This document shows, piece by piece, positions 48,273-57,655 of a DNA stretch of 64,000 nucleotides (its first letter is position 1; the number at the start of each line of letters is the position of its first letter). The stretch is taken from NCBI RefSeq assembly GCF_000003815.2, contig NW_023365758.1, forward strand, positions 71,760 to 135,759. Reading direction: 5' to 3'. The notes beneath the pieces were generated by a model. That model did no database searches, was not told where the DNA came from, and was given only the letters and a program-made list of their open reading frames with translations. Origin of the DNA: Branchiostoma floridae. Taxonomy: Eukaryota > Chordata > Leptocardii > Amphioxiformes > Branchiostomatidae. The position numbers were made by a program, and so were the translations under genes.

Positions 48273-50162
48273 TTAGTGGTACAGATCATCAATTCCTTCC
48301 ACACCAATTCGGTTAACAAATTGGGGGTGGACATTGTAGAGGTGCTTGAGACATAACATGGTGGTTTTAAAAAACCTCGAACAATTACCAACCTTACAAG
48401 GCACAACGTCCCCGGAGATGCCATGCGCCTTTGCAAGGTGAGATTTCAAAGACCTAAAACTATGCAAGAGTTCGTCACAACCATGAGAAATAAACTGGTT
48501 GCACACAAAGACAGCCTTATTCTTGTACAAGTCAGAGGAGATGACAATGGCTCTCGCCTTTGCTACCAAATCGGGACTTGGAGCCTGAGAGGCATCCGAA
48601 GTATCCTCATCAATGATGAGGCTTCTGGAGCCAACAGTAGAGTCAGACTCGTTACCGTCCACAGAACGAAGACTCTCCGAGGGAAACTCCTCGATAACAA
48701 GACTGGAGTCGGAATCCGGCTCCTTACGAATCTTTTTTCCTTTCGACAAAGTCTTTGCAGAGGCAGAACCCTCACTGGAATCCCCCCTACACCTTTTCCT
48801 GGAATCTTTGTCAGCAATATCAGAGTTGCCATCATGGCAGCTCTGACAAAGAAAGAGGCGATTATCGCTTTGACAAACTGGGCCCTCACAGAAAGCAAGG
48901 AGAGCAGATTCTGGAGTTATGTCTGCCTTGCACTGATGACAAGACACCACCTCCAGAGTGATTGTGTAATCCAACTCACAACCCTGACACATGTACCGAC
49001 GAGTAACAGGTCGGATAGGACTGGCCGCTTTACGCCTCCTTCTCTGGGACCGGGCGCGAGGGGCCGGTACCGGAGCAGCAGATGTTGAGGGTACCTGCTC
49101 GCTAGAAGAGGAAGAAAGGCCAGGCTTAGCCAGAGAAGGAGCGGCCTCCGACAGCAAGTCCTCAGACGGCTCAACCACCGCGACCGGAGAAAACTTGGTC
49201 AGAGAAGGAGCGGCCTCCGACAGCACGTCCTCAGACGGCTCAACCACCGCAACCGTAGGAGAAACCTCCGGCTCCGCGACCCGAGAAGAAACATCCGACT
49301 TCACAGCCGAAGAAGTACCCGGGTCCACACTGCCAGGGTGACCTGGAGGCGAAACAGGATCAGATACACCAGACTCTGCGTCAGAAACATGGGCCAGTTC
49401 CGACCGATCAGTCTTATTTACAGCCTGAGGAACCCGTCCATCATGATGTTCACGGACCTGACTCACACCTGCCGGGAGCTCTTGGCTCTTAGCCCAACTG
49501 GCTCCCATCTTAATCCTGTTTGCGAAGGACAGGGGACAACGGCGGGCCGTATGTCCCTCTGCCCTGCAACTGAGGCACACAACATCGTTGGTACAATCCA
49601 TGGCCAAATGCCCAATGGATTGGCATTTGTTGCAAAATGTTACTGCACAATTTGCCGACTCATGGCCTTCCTGGTTGCATCTCAAGCAGGTACGGGGCTG
49701 CCCCACATACCTGAAGAAAACCATCCTCCCGTCATACATTTTCCATGCTGATGGGATATTGCATCCCGGCTTTAAAACTACTTTGTATTGCCGGTTCCCA
49801 TTTTTGATGGTCGGTCTGTCCCGGTATGTTACCATACGGGACGTGATGACGGCACAGTATTGATTTAACCAGTTCCTGACATAGTTGTCATCGAGCTCAT
49901 ACGGAATTCTTGTGGCCGTGACAATTATCTCCGCCGCCGCGTAAGATGACACATCCACGGCGTCTAAACCAGACAGTTTCCCCGCATACAATGTACGCTC
50001 GTGTACCGAGGAAAATGACACGTCGAATGAGTTTGGTCCCAGAGACTGAACAGCCTGAATGCTGCTCATGGGAGCCGAAACCTCGCTCAGCAAAGTAAAC
50101 ACTTGTTCATACGTTAACCGATCACGGTACACGGCAACTTTTATTGAAAGAGGACGCTTCAT
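48273..50162 (-). CDS. Tx1 LINE ORF1: gag-like with CCHC knuckles and C2H2 finger
   Basis: 629 residues. The N-terminal domain (about 1-155) is gag/RRM-like. Three CCHC zinc knuckles follow at C159-C172 (CLRCNQEGHESANC), C177-C190 and C196-C209. A low-complexity acidic Ser/Pro-rich middle carries a tandem 23-residue repeat (VAVVEPSEDVLSEAAPSL; DNA unit 69 bp, 49132-49269). A Cys-rich module (CQGCELDY...CHQCKAD...CEGPVC...CQSCHDG) resembles a zinc-ribbon or PHD-like fold. The C-terminus has a canonical C-x4-C-x12-H-x4-H finger (CKVGNC...HLYNVH) after a less regular one. It should bind element RNA as a nucleoprotein and may contact DNA. The frame is intact. Confidence 0.87.
   Translation of the reverse strand: MKRPLSIKVAVYRDRLTYEQVFTLLSEVSAPMSSIQAVQSLGPNSFDVSFSSVHERTLYAGKLSGLDAVDVSSYAAAEIIVTATRIPYELDDNYVRNWLNQYCAVITSRMVTYRDRPTIKNGNRQYKVVLKPGCNIPSAWKMYDGRMVFFRYVGQPRTCLRCNQEGHESANCAVTFCNKCQSIGHLAMDCTNDVVCLSCRAEGHTARRCPLSFANRIKMGASWAKSQELPAGVSQVREHHDGRVPQAVNKTDRSELAHVSDAESGVSDPVSPPGHPGSVDPGTSSAVKSDVSSRVAEPEVSPTVAVVEPSEDVLSEAAPSLTKFSPVAVVEPSEDLLSEAAPSLAKPGLSSSSSEQVPSTSAAPVPAPRARSQRRRRKAASPIRPVTRRYMCQGCELDYTITLEVVSCHQCKADITPESALLAFCEGPVCQSDNRLFLCQSCHDGNSDIADKDSRKRCRGDSSEGSASAKTLSKGKKIRKEPDSDSSLVIEEFPSESLRSVDGNESDSTVGSRSLIIDEDTSDASQAPSPDLVAKARAIVISSDLYKNKAVFVCNQFISHGCDELLHSFRSLKSHLAKAHGISGDVVPCKVGNCSRFFKTTMLCLKHLYNVHPQFVNRIGVEGIDDLYH
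49132..49269. repeat. 69-bp coding tandem repeat in Tx1 ORF1
   Basis: Two near-identical 69-bp units (GAGAAGGAGCGGCCTCCGAC start) duplicate a 23-residue acidic segment in frame. Confidence 0.88.
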
Positions 50163-50503
50163 AATACAGCTTTAACTAGAACCAAATAAAACTAAAAAGG
50201 AACCAAAATATGAGCAGACAGAGCTGCCAGAGACCCTGAAAAACACTACCTGTAAATCAGACAGCCTCCACGGGCAGCAAGGGTTGAAAACGTAACGTAA
50301 CTGAAGGCGTGTAACCAAACTGACACGCTTAAAGAACAACCAAGTACGAACCAATAGACTAGGCAGCCTCTCCGGGCGCTACTGGTTCTCAAACTAAATT
50401 GCTAAATTTGCCAAGGAGCAAGCCCAAGTGGAAATTTCCACTCAGACAAAATGGACACCACTGTCTGTCTCAACCCTTGAAATGCAAAACAGAGCAGCGT
50501 CCT

Positions 50504-50708
50504 ACAATGGATGACCTCTGCCCCCTCTCAGCCCAGTCTATATAATGGGCGGGGGACAGCAGAAACTACAATGCTGCAACTAGATTTTGCAGCTGCGAAA
50601 CAGGGCGAACGCCCCACAATGGATGGACCACCTCTGCCCCTCTCAGCCCAGTCAACGCAATGGGCGGGGGGCAGAAGTAAACCACAATGCTGCAACTAGA
50701 TTCTGCAG
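50504..50708. repeat. 5' UTR monomer A of the Tx1 LINE (112 bp, 1.8 copies)
   Basis: ACAATGGATG...CTCTCAGCCCAGTC...AATGGGCGGGG...ACAATGCTGCAACTAGATT recurs at 50504 and 50616 with a 112-bp period. Tandem promoter monomers at the 5' end are known for some L1 elements. Confidence 0.82.
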
Positions 50709-50712
50709 TTTT

Positions 50713-50849
50713 AGATCAACTCATTAAAGCCCAGAGTTCAACCGACTTGCAAACCATTAGATCAACTCAATAAGCCCAGAGTTCAACCGACTTGCAAACC
50801 AATAGATCAACTCATCAAAGCCCAGAGTTCGACCGACTTTCGAACCACA
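50713..50849. repeat. 5' monomer B of the Tx1 LINE (about 46 bp x3)
   Basis: AGATCAACTCATTAAAGCCC with CAGAGTTCAACCGACTTGC recurs at 50713, 50759 and 50804. It lies immediately outside monomer A, at the putative 5' end of the element. Confidence 0.85.
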
Positions 50850-50850
50850 T

Positions 50851-51697
50851 ACTTACGGGCAAAAACACATTGTCACAATAACGTGATCAACGTGCCGAGT
50901 TTTATGGCTTAGTTAGACAATGGTACATTCCAGGCGAGTATTAAAACGCTCTTCTAGACGCATGTTACTGTATGTGGTCCAGCGTAATAAATCTACGCTT
51001 TAACTCACCATGTTTATATAAATATATATCACAAATTGCATCAGAAGGAACTTAGTTTATAATAAAAAATAATGCATATTCATTGTGGGTCAAAAAGTTT
51101 TACAAAACCTGTTTAATGTGCCAATAATTCATCTGACATAAATTATGATAATGAGGGGGGAGGGGGGCGACATGTGGAACTCGGGATTTTTAAGCGTAGA
51201 ATCTAGTCTAACTTACCAAAATAACATAAAATACGCGGCAAGGCACAGCTTTTTTAAAAAGATTTCTTGTTTAAAAACATCTTTCATGTCAAATCTCATC
51301 ATATTCATATCTCAAGATCAACCCATAAATCAAATATTTGATATATCTTGATACAGTCCATCCAAACCTTCGAAAGTTACTAGTATGCTAGACTGAAGAA
51401 ACTACCCTACAAGATCAATAAATAAATGCTGTACACGCACAAACATGCATATACACGCATTCATACACACAAGGACGTTCTATCACCTTGATACACACAA
51501 ACATACGCACATGCATACATACAAACAGTAACACTACCGACTACCACATTAATGGTAGGTAATAAAACAAATAATACAACAAAAAACAGCGTTATTTTAG
51601 AGTAAAGTAAAACCAGGCAGCATAATCTTCAATTGGTTGAAGGCGGCTGCCTTAATCGAAAGAAGAAGAAAAATACAGTTATGTTGTTAAACTGTAC
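50851..51697. other. Spacer, AT-rich, no gene
   Basis: Begins with unassigned sequence, which may include the extreme 5' end of the LINE, then joins duplicated spacer sequence (AAATCAAATATTTGATA, CAGTCCATCCAAACCTTCGA). A short insert (AATCTTCAATTGGTTGAAGG) interrupts it near 51625. No gene was identified. Confidence 0.55.
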
Positions 51698-51870
51698 GGG
51701 GTAATCAGGTAAATCAACTTTGACCTTCGATCTCAAAAGCTCAAAGGTCAGTTTCCAGGCCGCCATTTTGATTCATCGAATGATCACGGGCAAGATTCCT
51801 TTGTTTCCAGTTTGGCCATTTATAAGGCAATTCTACACATTCACAGTTAATCTGCACCATAGACCGGTAG
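51698..51870 (+). promoter_or_regulatory. Promoter / non-coding exon 1 block of Z12
   Basis: Contains GGGGTAATCAGGTAAATCAA, TTTGACCTTCGATCTC, AAAGGTCAG and GGCCGCCATTTTGA, with donor TAG|GTAAGG (exon end 51870). The acceptor is at 52384-52385. Confidence 0.72.
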
Positions 51871-52387
51871 GTAAGGCATTTGTTTACTGCCTATCCACTT
51901 TTTGTCTGCTTTTTCCTTTGTATTTTAGATTGGACAAAGGTTTCTTTCAGGAAATCGGTGATCGATTTTGTAGAAAGGGGAGGGGGGCAATAGTTACTAG
52001 TTGTTGACATAGGCAAGGATGAACAATAATACGATTTGATAACTATTTGAATTAAACGATTCCGAGGCATTTCATATATGTTAGAGGTCTTGCTCATTTG
52101 TTTATCACGATTTGTTAGACGTGTGTGTATACATCACATTTGTGTGCATTTATAGGGGGCGCGTATGTTCGTGTATCGGTGCATGTGCTTGACATCGACA
52201 AGAATTGACTATATCAAGGTTTGATAAGTCGGTTGAGGGAGTTGCCTTTGGGGAGGGGGTCTTGCAAAATTGTTACAGCTGTTTCACCATTGAGTGTATT
52301 GGTATTGGTTTTTCCACATCTACGATAAGGAATACACTGTGTAGTAGAGGCAGTGTTGTTTCACTGTTCATCATTGTTGCTTTAGAA

Positions 52388-53677
52388 ATGGACGAAAGAA
52401 ACTGCGAGGTTGCTATGGACGGTCACCAATCTCTGCACGCTAGAGACGACACAAGCAGCAGCGAGAAATTAGAAACGGCAAGGCAGCAGAACAAGGAAGG
52501 GGACATGGAAACGTGCGGAGTAGAATCTGACCATCCTCCCGAACATGGCCATATAGGGCAAGCGGACACTCTTCCNNNNNNNNNNNNNNNNNNNNNNNNN
52601 NNNNNNNNNNNNNNNNNNNNNNNNNNNNNNNNNNNNNNNNNNNNNNNNNNNNNNNNNNNNNNNNNNNNNNNNNNNNNNNNNNNNNNNNNNNNNNNNNNNN
52701 NNNNNNNNNNNNNNNNNNNNNNNNNNNNNTTAAAGAGACACATGACTATACACACAGGAGACAAGCCTTTCATGTGTGGGGAGTGCGGATACAGGACGAC
52801 TTGCGTGTCTTACTTACCCATACATATGAGAAAACATACAGGTGAGAAACCCTTTAGGTGTGATCACTGCGACTATTCTGCTGCACAGAAAAGCAACTTA
52901 GACCAACACATGGTTCGATACACCGGACTTACCAAGGGCAAACCCTGCTCAACTGCGCAGAAAGGTACTTTAGATCGACACATGACTGAAGACGACGGAG
53001 AGAAACCCTTCAAGTGTGGGGAGTGCGGATACAGAACTGTTCGCAAGTCTTCCTTAGTCACACATATGAAACGACATGCAGGTGTGAAACCTTATAAATG
53101 TGACCAGTGCGACTATTCTGCTCTAGAGAAACACAGATTAGACCAACACATGTCTAGACACACCGGCGAAAAACCCTACATGTGTGGGGAGTGCGGATAC
53201 AGGACGGCTTACCAGAGTGACTTAAACATACATATGAGAACACATACAGGTGTGAAACCATATAAGTGTGATCAGTGCGACTATGCTGCTGCACGGAAAA
53301 AATATTTAGACCGACACAAGGCTAAACACACCGGAGAAAAACCCTTCATGTGTGGGGAGTGCGGATACAGGGCGGCTGACAAAACTGCCTTAACCTTACA
53401 CATGAGAAAGCATACAGGTGCGAAATCCTATAAATGCGACCTGTGTGACTATTCTGCTACACAGAAAGGCGATTTAGACAAACACATGGCTATACACACC
53501 GGTGAAAACCCCTACATGTGTGAAAAGTGCGGATACAGAACTGCTCGCAAGTCTGACCTATCTCGACATATGAGAAACATACAGGCGATAAACCCTACAA
53601 GTGTGACCAATTTGACTATTCTACTACGTACAGACAAAAGGTGTTTAAAGAAACACATGGTCACGCACGCTCCTTAA
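52388..53677 (+). CDS. C2H2 zinc-finger protein Z12 (contains gap, damaged end)
   Basis: ATG 52388 follows TTGTTGCTTTAG. The leader is MDERNCEVAMDGHQSLHARD...; a 154-N gap (52576-52729) covers finger 1 and most of finger 2, after which the frame continues. About nine complete fingers follow. Finger 4 ends HMVRY (Tyr for His). The next repeat has lost both cysteines (TKGKPCSTAQKGTLDRHMT), as in Z13. Near the end one base is missing (MRNIQAINP) and a later insertion restores the frame at DKRCLKKHMVTHAP, destroying the cysteine pair of the last finger. The product may still bind DNA. Its status is uncertain because of the gap and the damaged last finger. Confidence 0.75.
   Translation: MDERNCEVAMDGHQSLHARDDTSSSEKLETARQQNKEGDMETCGVESDHPPEHGHIGQADTLXXXXXXXXXXXXXXXXXXXXXXXXXXXXXXXXXXXXXXXXXXXXXXXXXXXXLKRHMTIHTGDKPFMCGECGYRTTCVSYLPIHMRKHTGEKPFRCDHCDYSAAQKSNLDQHMVRYTGLTKGKPCSTAQKGTLDRHMTEDDGEKPFKCGECGYRTVRKSSLVTHMKRHAGVKPYKCDQCDYSALEKHRLDQHMSRHTGEKPYMCGECGYRTAYQSDLNIHMRTHTGVKPYKCDQCDYAAARKKYLDRHKAKHTGEKPFMCGECGYRAADKTALTLHMRKHTGAKSYKCDLCDYSATQKGDLDKHMAIHTGENPYMCEKCGYRTARKSDLSRHMRNIQAINPTSVTNLTILLRTDKRCLKKHMVTHAP
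52576..52729. other. Assembly gap (154 N) inside Z12
   Basis: With the two preceding bases the gap makes 156 positions, exactly the 52 codons that Z13 has between the same Leu codons. The gap size therefore appears to be correct. Confidence 0.97.
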
Positions 53678-53754
53678 ACAGTTTACAGTTGCAGATACTG
53701 GACGGTTGAACAACAGTTGGCTCCATGAACAAGTAAGTTAGGCCTGGTCAAACA

Positions 53755-53825
53755 AACCGCTGAGAAACCCTACATGTGAGTGGAACGCGGGTTCACAGGA
53801 ATGGACTTTACATTTAACGGCAGTT
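53755..53825 (+). pseudogene. Fossil zinc finger downstream of Z12
   Basis: Reads EKPYM, stop, VERGFTGM, followed by a decayed end. It has the same position and the same TGA as after Z2, Z4, Z5 and Z7. Confidence 0.58.
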
Positions 53826-54052
53826 ACAGACTAAGGCCGTCTATCGTGTATTTTAAATCGTTGTGGTTATGCTTTGAAATTTCAGTTTTGCAAGTTTCTT
53901 TTCCTTTCAGATCCTTCTGCCCCTCACCAAGCCTCCTTGCGGAGTACTAGCAAGTAGGTCTTGGGCAGCTCCCAGTTGCTATGTTTTTGCTTGCCCCATT
54001 CTTACGGAAACACATATTCAACAGTAAACCGCACAATACTGCTGATAAAACT

Positions 54053-54465
54053 GTCCGTTGTCGAGAGAACATGTAAATACTGTTCAGAGAAAGCAGTGGA
54101 AGATGAAATGCATTTCATTTGTCAATGTTCACATTACAGTTCCGAAAGAATCAAACTTTTCCTTGAAATCTACAAAAATTTCCCAAGCTTTTATAATCTT
54201 ACCGACGAACAAAAATCCATCTTCTTGCTTAAGTCGTCCAACCCCTTTATATATGAAAATGTTGGACAATTCATCTTCCACTGCTTACGGAAAAGAAGTC
54301 AAACCCATCAATTAGCTTATGTAGAAATTGATTTAGTTTAGACGTTATTCCCTTTTTTATTTATCTATGTTTATCATTTCCCTTCTTTGTTAAGTTTGTT
54401 TATGTATACCACTACTACCTTACCCTGTATGCAATTAGCCCTCGGGCATGAATTTGCTAATAAAC
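54053..54465 (+). mobile_element. 5'-truncated LINE fragment (ORF2 C-terminus)
   Basis: Encodes VERTCKYCSEKAVEDEMHF, CQCSHYSSERIKLF and further residues to a TAG at 54339-54341. This is the C-terminal Cys-rich region seen in non-LTR retrotransposon ORF2 proteins, from a family different from the others here. The 3' end reads TTGCTAATAAAC without an A-tail. TGATAAAA flanks both sides (54045-54052, 54466-54473), an 8-bp target-site duplication. The clade is not assigned. Confidence 0.72.
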
Positions 54466-54473
54466 TGATAAAA

Positions 54474-54879
54474 GCTCCTTGGATGTTCTAGGTCATAATG
54501 CTACCTCAACTAGGTGAATGTCAATATAACACTGCAGTCATTGACTTGGTGCTGATGTTTCATACATCATATCAAACGTTCTTGTGTATTATGCTAAAAC
54601 GAATAAAGTTTTTTGAAATTGATTTTTTTTAATTAAGAAAAATCAAGCATCCTTAGATTATCTTCGTTCTACCCCCCTCANNNNNNNNNNNNNNNNNNNN
54701 NNNNNNNNNNNNNNNNNNNNNNNNNNNNNNNNNNNNNNNNNNNNNNNNNNNNNNNNNNNNNNNNNNNNNNNNNNNNNNNNATATGATAAAGTAAAATCGA
54801 CTGTTTGTTCCACCTACCTCGTGCTGTTTATGCTACATATATACACAATACAAAGCATAGTTTAGAATATGAATTCTAG
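54474..54879. other. Spacer with assembly gap 54681-54780
   Basis: Duplicated spacer sequence on both sides of a 100-N gap at 54681-54780. No gene was identified. Confidence 0.6.
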
Positions 54880-55505
54880 CCTTCGTCGGCGAATCAGTTT
54901 GTAATTTCTACGAACATCCATATTATATCACAGAGGTTTGGGCCTAGTGGGGCCAACAGCTTAACTCCAACACCCGAAATGGCGAATGCAAAACCTCACA
55001 ACAAACCATGTCACCGATCTTGTGCACTTTGGAAAGGAAGGCACATTACACGACTTTCCTCACTTCACCCAGTGGAAAAATCGGTACCTAGCTTCGGCTA
55101 GGGCCGTCCCTTGGATAAGACGTTAACTGGAGGTCCGGTGTTCAGAGACAGCCGCACCTTGAGCACGTAAAAGAATCCAGCACACATATCGAAAGGATTA
55201 GGGGTCCTTCCCAGTATGAGTGGTTCAAAAACTAAAAAAAAAACTCCTTTGGCCGCAACTGGGGCAAATACTGTCGTATTGAGGTCATTAGGCGCCACTT
55301 CAGACCCTTGCTATTTATCCCCGCCTATTGTAAGCTCAGCCCCTGGCTGCGAAGAGAGAGCAGTCGGCCCAACCAATGATAACAATACTAGTAAAATGTC
55401 AGAGCTGGGCCCACCCTAGGCATTACTAGAATTACTCTGGTCCTTGAACCCATGTAATTCGATTCTTCGATCTATATAGATATGACAACTGAACTGAACT
55501 GAACT
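54880..55505. mobile_element. Unassigned interspersed repeat, possibly SINE-like
   Basis: About 620 bp absent from the paralogous spacers. It contains CGGTACCTAGCTTCGGCTAG, CTTGGATAAGACGTTAACTG, GCCGCACCTTGAGCACGT and AAGGATTAGGGGTCCTTCCC, words I associate with abundant dispersed repeats of marine invertebrates, and it ends in a (GAACT)n run (55489-55509). No ORF of interest. Classification is uncertain. Confidence 0.4.
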
Positions 55506-55617
55506 GAACACTAGTGAGAACACCCAAATCACTCTTAAAGCAGAGATATAACTTCTCATTAATTTCCATTACAGGTGTGGAACACAGTTATAGGTTAAAG
55601 AACAGGGGAAACTGTAC

Positions 55618-55792
55618 GGGGTAATCAGGTAAATCACCTTTGACCTTCGACCTCCAAAGCAGAAAGGTTAGCCAAAGGTTAGGCCGCCATTTTGTTTGAT
55701 CGGATGATCACGCCAGATCCCTTTGTGTCCAGTCTGGTCGTTTTTTAGACAATTCTACACATAAGCAGTTAATCAGTACCATAAACCGGTAG
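55618..55792 (+). promoter_or_regulatory. Promoter / non-coding exon 1 block of Z13
   Basis: Contains GGGGTAATCAGGTAAATCAC, TTTGACCTTCGACCTCC, AAAGGTTAG and GGCCGCCATTTTGT, with donor TAG|GTAAGA (exon end 55792). The intron contains the gap 55953-56052 and ends at acceptor 56299-56300. Confidence 0.72.
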
Positions 55793-55952
55793 GTAAGACA
55801 TATCTTTACTTCCTGTCCACTTTTTGTCTGTTAACTTCTTTGTAATTTAGACTGAACAAAGGTTTCTTTCAGGAAATCAGTGATCGATTTGTAGAAAGGG
55901 GAGGGGGCAAAGGATGAACAATAATACAGTTTGATAACTCTTTGAATTAAAC

Positions 55953-56052
55953 NNNNNNNNNNNNNNNNNNNNNNNNNNNNNNNNNNNNNNNNNNNNNNNN
56001 NNNNNNNNNNNNNNNNNNNNNNNNNNNNNNNNNNNNNNNNNNNNNNNNNNNN
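55953..56052. other. Assembly gap (100 N) in Z13 intron
   Basis: Exactly 100 N, probably unsized. Confidence 1.
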
Positions 56053-56121
56053 ACACAAACGTCTCATGTTTTTGAAGAGTATTTGAATACATGTGTGGAA
56101 TTATAGGTTTGGTTTGGTTTG

Positions 56122-56154
56122 GTCAAACGTACTGTGAACAAACGCTTTGTGTGT
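56122..56154 (+). pseudogene. Coding scrap inside the Z13 intron
   Basis: The intron holds GTCAAACGTACTGTGAACAA and then ACGCTTTGTGTGT, a near match to the KRTVNKRFVC segment of the coding exon (compare 43024-43057 in Z11). It lies just 3' of an assembly gap. It may be a gene-conversion or deletion remnant, or an assembly error. Confidence 0.55.
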
Positions 56155-56302
56155 TCTGTATTTGAAATAATTGTGTGAAACTTACAGCGATGATTCAGAG
56201 CAAGGGACCAGTTTGTGTGTGTTTCCACAACTACGATAAGGAATACTGAGTGTGTAGTAGGGGGACTTTTTTTTTCACCATTCATCATTGTTGTGTTTAG
56301 AA

Positions 56303-57655
56303 ATGGACAAAACAAACAGCGGGGTTGCTATGGACGATCACCAAGCTGTTCATACTAGAGACGAAACCAGCAGCAGCGAGAAATTAGACACGGGAAGGCA
56401 GCAGAACAAGGAAGGGGACATTCCATGGGAGGAAACGTGCGGTGTAGAATCTGATCACCACCCCACACAGGGCCATACAAAGCAAGGGGACACTCTTCTG
56501 GTGAAACGTACGGTGGACAAACGCTTTGTGTGTACGAAATGTGACTACAGGGCAGCCAAAAAAGCTGAACTGTCAATACACAAAAGAAAACATACTGGTG
56601 AGAAACCCTTTAAATGTGACCAGTGTGACTATGCTGCTGCATGTAAAAGTACTTTAACGAAACACATGACTAAACACACAGGAGACAAGCCTCTCATGTG
56701 TGGGGAGTGCGGATACAGGACGACTGACGTGTCTTACTTAACCATACATATGAGAAAACATACAGGTGAGAAACCTTACAAGTGTGACCAGTGCGACTAT
56801 TCTGCTGCACAGAAAAGCAACTTAGACCAACACATGGTTCGACACACCGGATTGGACAAGGACAGACCCTATCCAATTGCACAGAAAGGAACTTTAGACC
56901 GTCACATGACTCAACACGCCGGAGAAAAACCCTTCAAGTGTGGGGAGTGCGGGTTCAGGACGGCTTTCAAGTCTTCCTTAGCTACACACATTAAAAAACA
57001 TACAGGCGAGAAACCCTATAAATGTGACCAGTGCGACTATTCTGCTGCAGAGAAATCCAGTTTAGACCGCCACATGCCTAGACACACCGGAGAAAAGCCC
57101 TACATGTGTGGTGAATGTGGATTCAGGACGAGTGCCAGGTTTTCCTTAACCGTACATATGAGATCGCACACAGGTGAAAAACCTTACAAGTGTGACCAGT
57201 GCAACTATTCTGCTCCAAAGAAAGGCGATTTAGACTCACACATGGCTAAACACACCGGAGAAAAACCTTACATGTGCGATGAGTGCGGATACAGGACGGC
57301 TCACAGATGTAACCTAACCGTACATATGAAAACACATACAGGTGCGAAACCTTACAAGTGTGACCAGTGCCACTATTCTACTGGACGGAAACCTGATTTG
57401 AAACGACACAAGGCTAAACACACCGGTGAAAAACCCTACATGTGTGACGAGTGCGGATACAGGATGGCTAGCAGGTCCTCCTTAACCGTACATATGAGAA
57501 CACATACAGGTGCGAAACCTTACAAGTGTGACCAGTGCGACTATTCTACTGCAAAGAAAGGAAATTTAGACCGACACAGGACTAAACATACAGGAGAAAG
57601 ACCTTTATGTGTGGGGACCGCGGATACAGAACGGCTAGCAGTAGATCGATATTAA
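56303..57655 (+). CDS. C2H2 zinc-finger protein Z13, 12 fingers plus a degenerate one
   Basis: ATG 56303 follows TTGTGTTTAG. The 450-residue product has the leader MDKTNSGVAMDDHQAVHTRD... and 12 complete alternating fingers. Between fingers 4 and 5 sits a repeat whose two cysteines are gone (LDKDRPYPIAQKGTLDRHMT) but whose helix is kept, shared with Z12. After the last complete finger the frame shifts (TGERPLCVGTADTERLAV) and stops at 57653-57655; remnants of the final fingers run on to about 57740. Probably functional, with a shortened end. It is the closest relative of Z12. Confidence 0.86.
   Translation: MDKTNSGVAMDDHQAVHTRDETSSSEKLDTGRQQNKEGDIPWEETCGVESDHHPTQGHTKQGDTLLVKRTVDKRFVCTKCDYRAAKKAELSIHKRKHTGEKPFKCDQCDYAAACKSTLTKHMTKHTGDKPLMCGECGYRTTDVSYLTIHMRKHTGEKPYKCDQCDYSAAQKSNLDQHMVRHTGLDKDRPYPIAQKGTLDRHMTQHAGEKPFKCGECGFRTAFKSSLATHIKKHTGEKPYKCDQCDYSAAEKSSLDRHMPRHTGEKPYMCGECGFRTSARFSLTVHMRSHTGEKPYKCDQCNYSAPKKGDLDSHMAKHTGEKPYMCDECGYRTAHRCNLTVHMKTHTGAKPYKCDQCHYSTGRKPDLKRHKAKHTGEKPYMCDECGYRMASRSSLTVHMRTHTGAKPYKCDQCDYSTAKKGNLDRHRTKHTGERPLCVGTADTERLAVDRY

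Larger units (their letters stand above)
44525..50850 (-). mobile_element. Tx1-clade non-LTR retrotransposon, apparently full length
   Basis: A - strand element of about 6.3 kb. It has 5' tandem monomers (50504-50850), ORF1 (48273-50162), ORF2 (44764-48258) and a short 3' UTR. Both ORFs are uninterrupted and all catalytic motifs I could check are present, so this copy is young and possibly mobile. The exact ends and any target-site duplication could not be fixed by eye; the boundaries are approximate. Confidence 0.82.

Noticed and set aside
44914-49863. Several + strand open frames over the Tx1 LINE and over 27797-29384
   Set aside because: They are shadows opposite long intact LINE ORFs with recognised domains.
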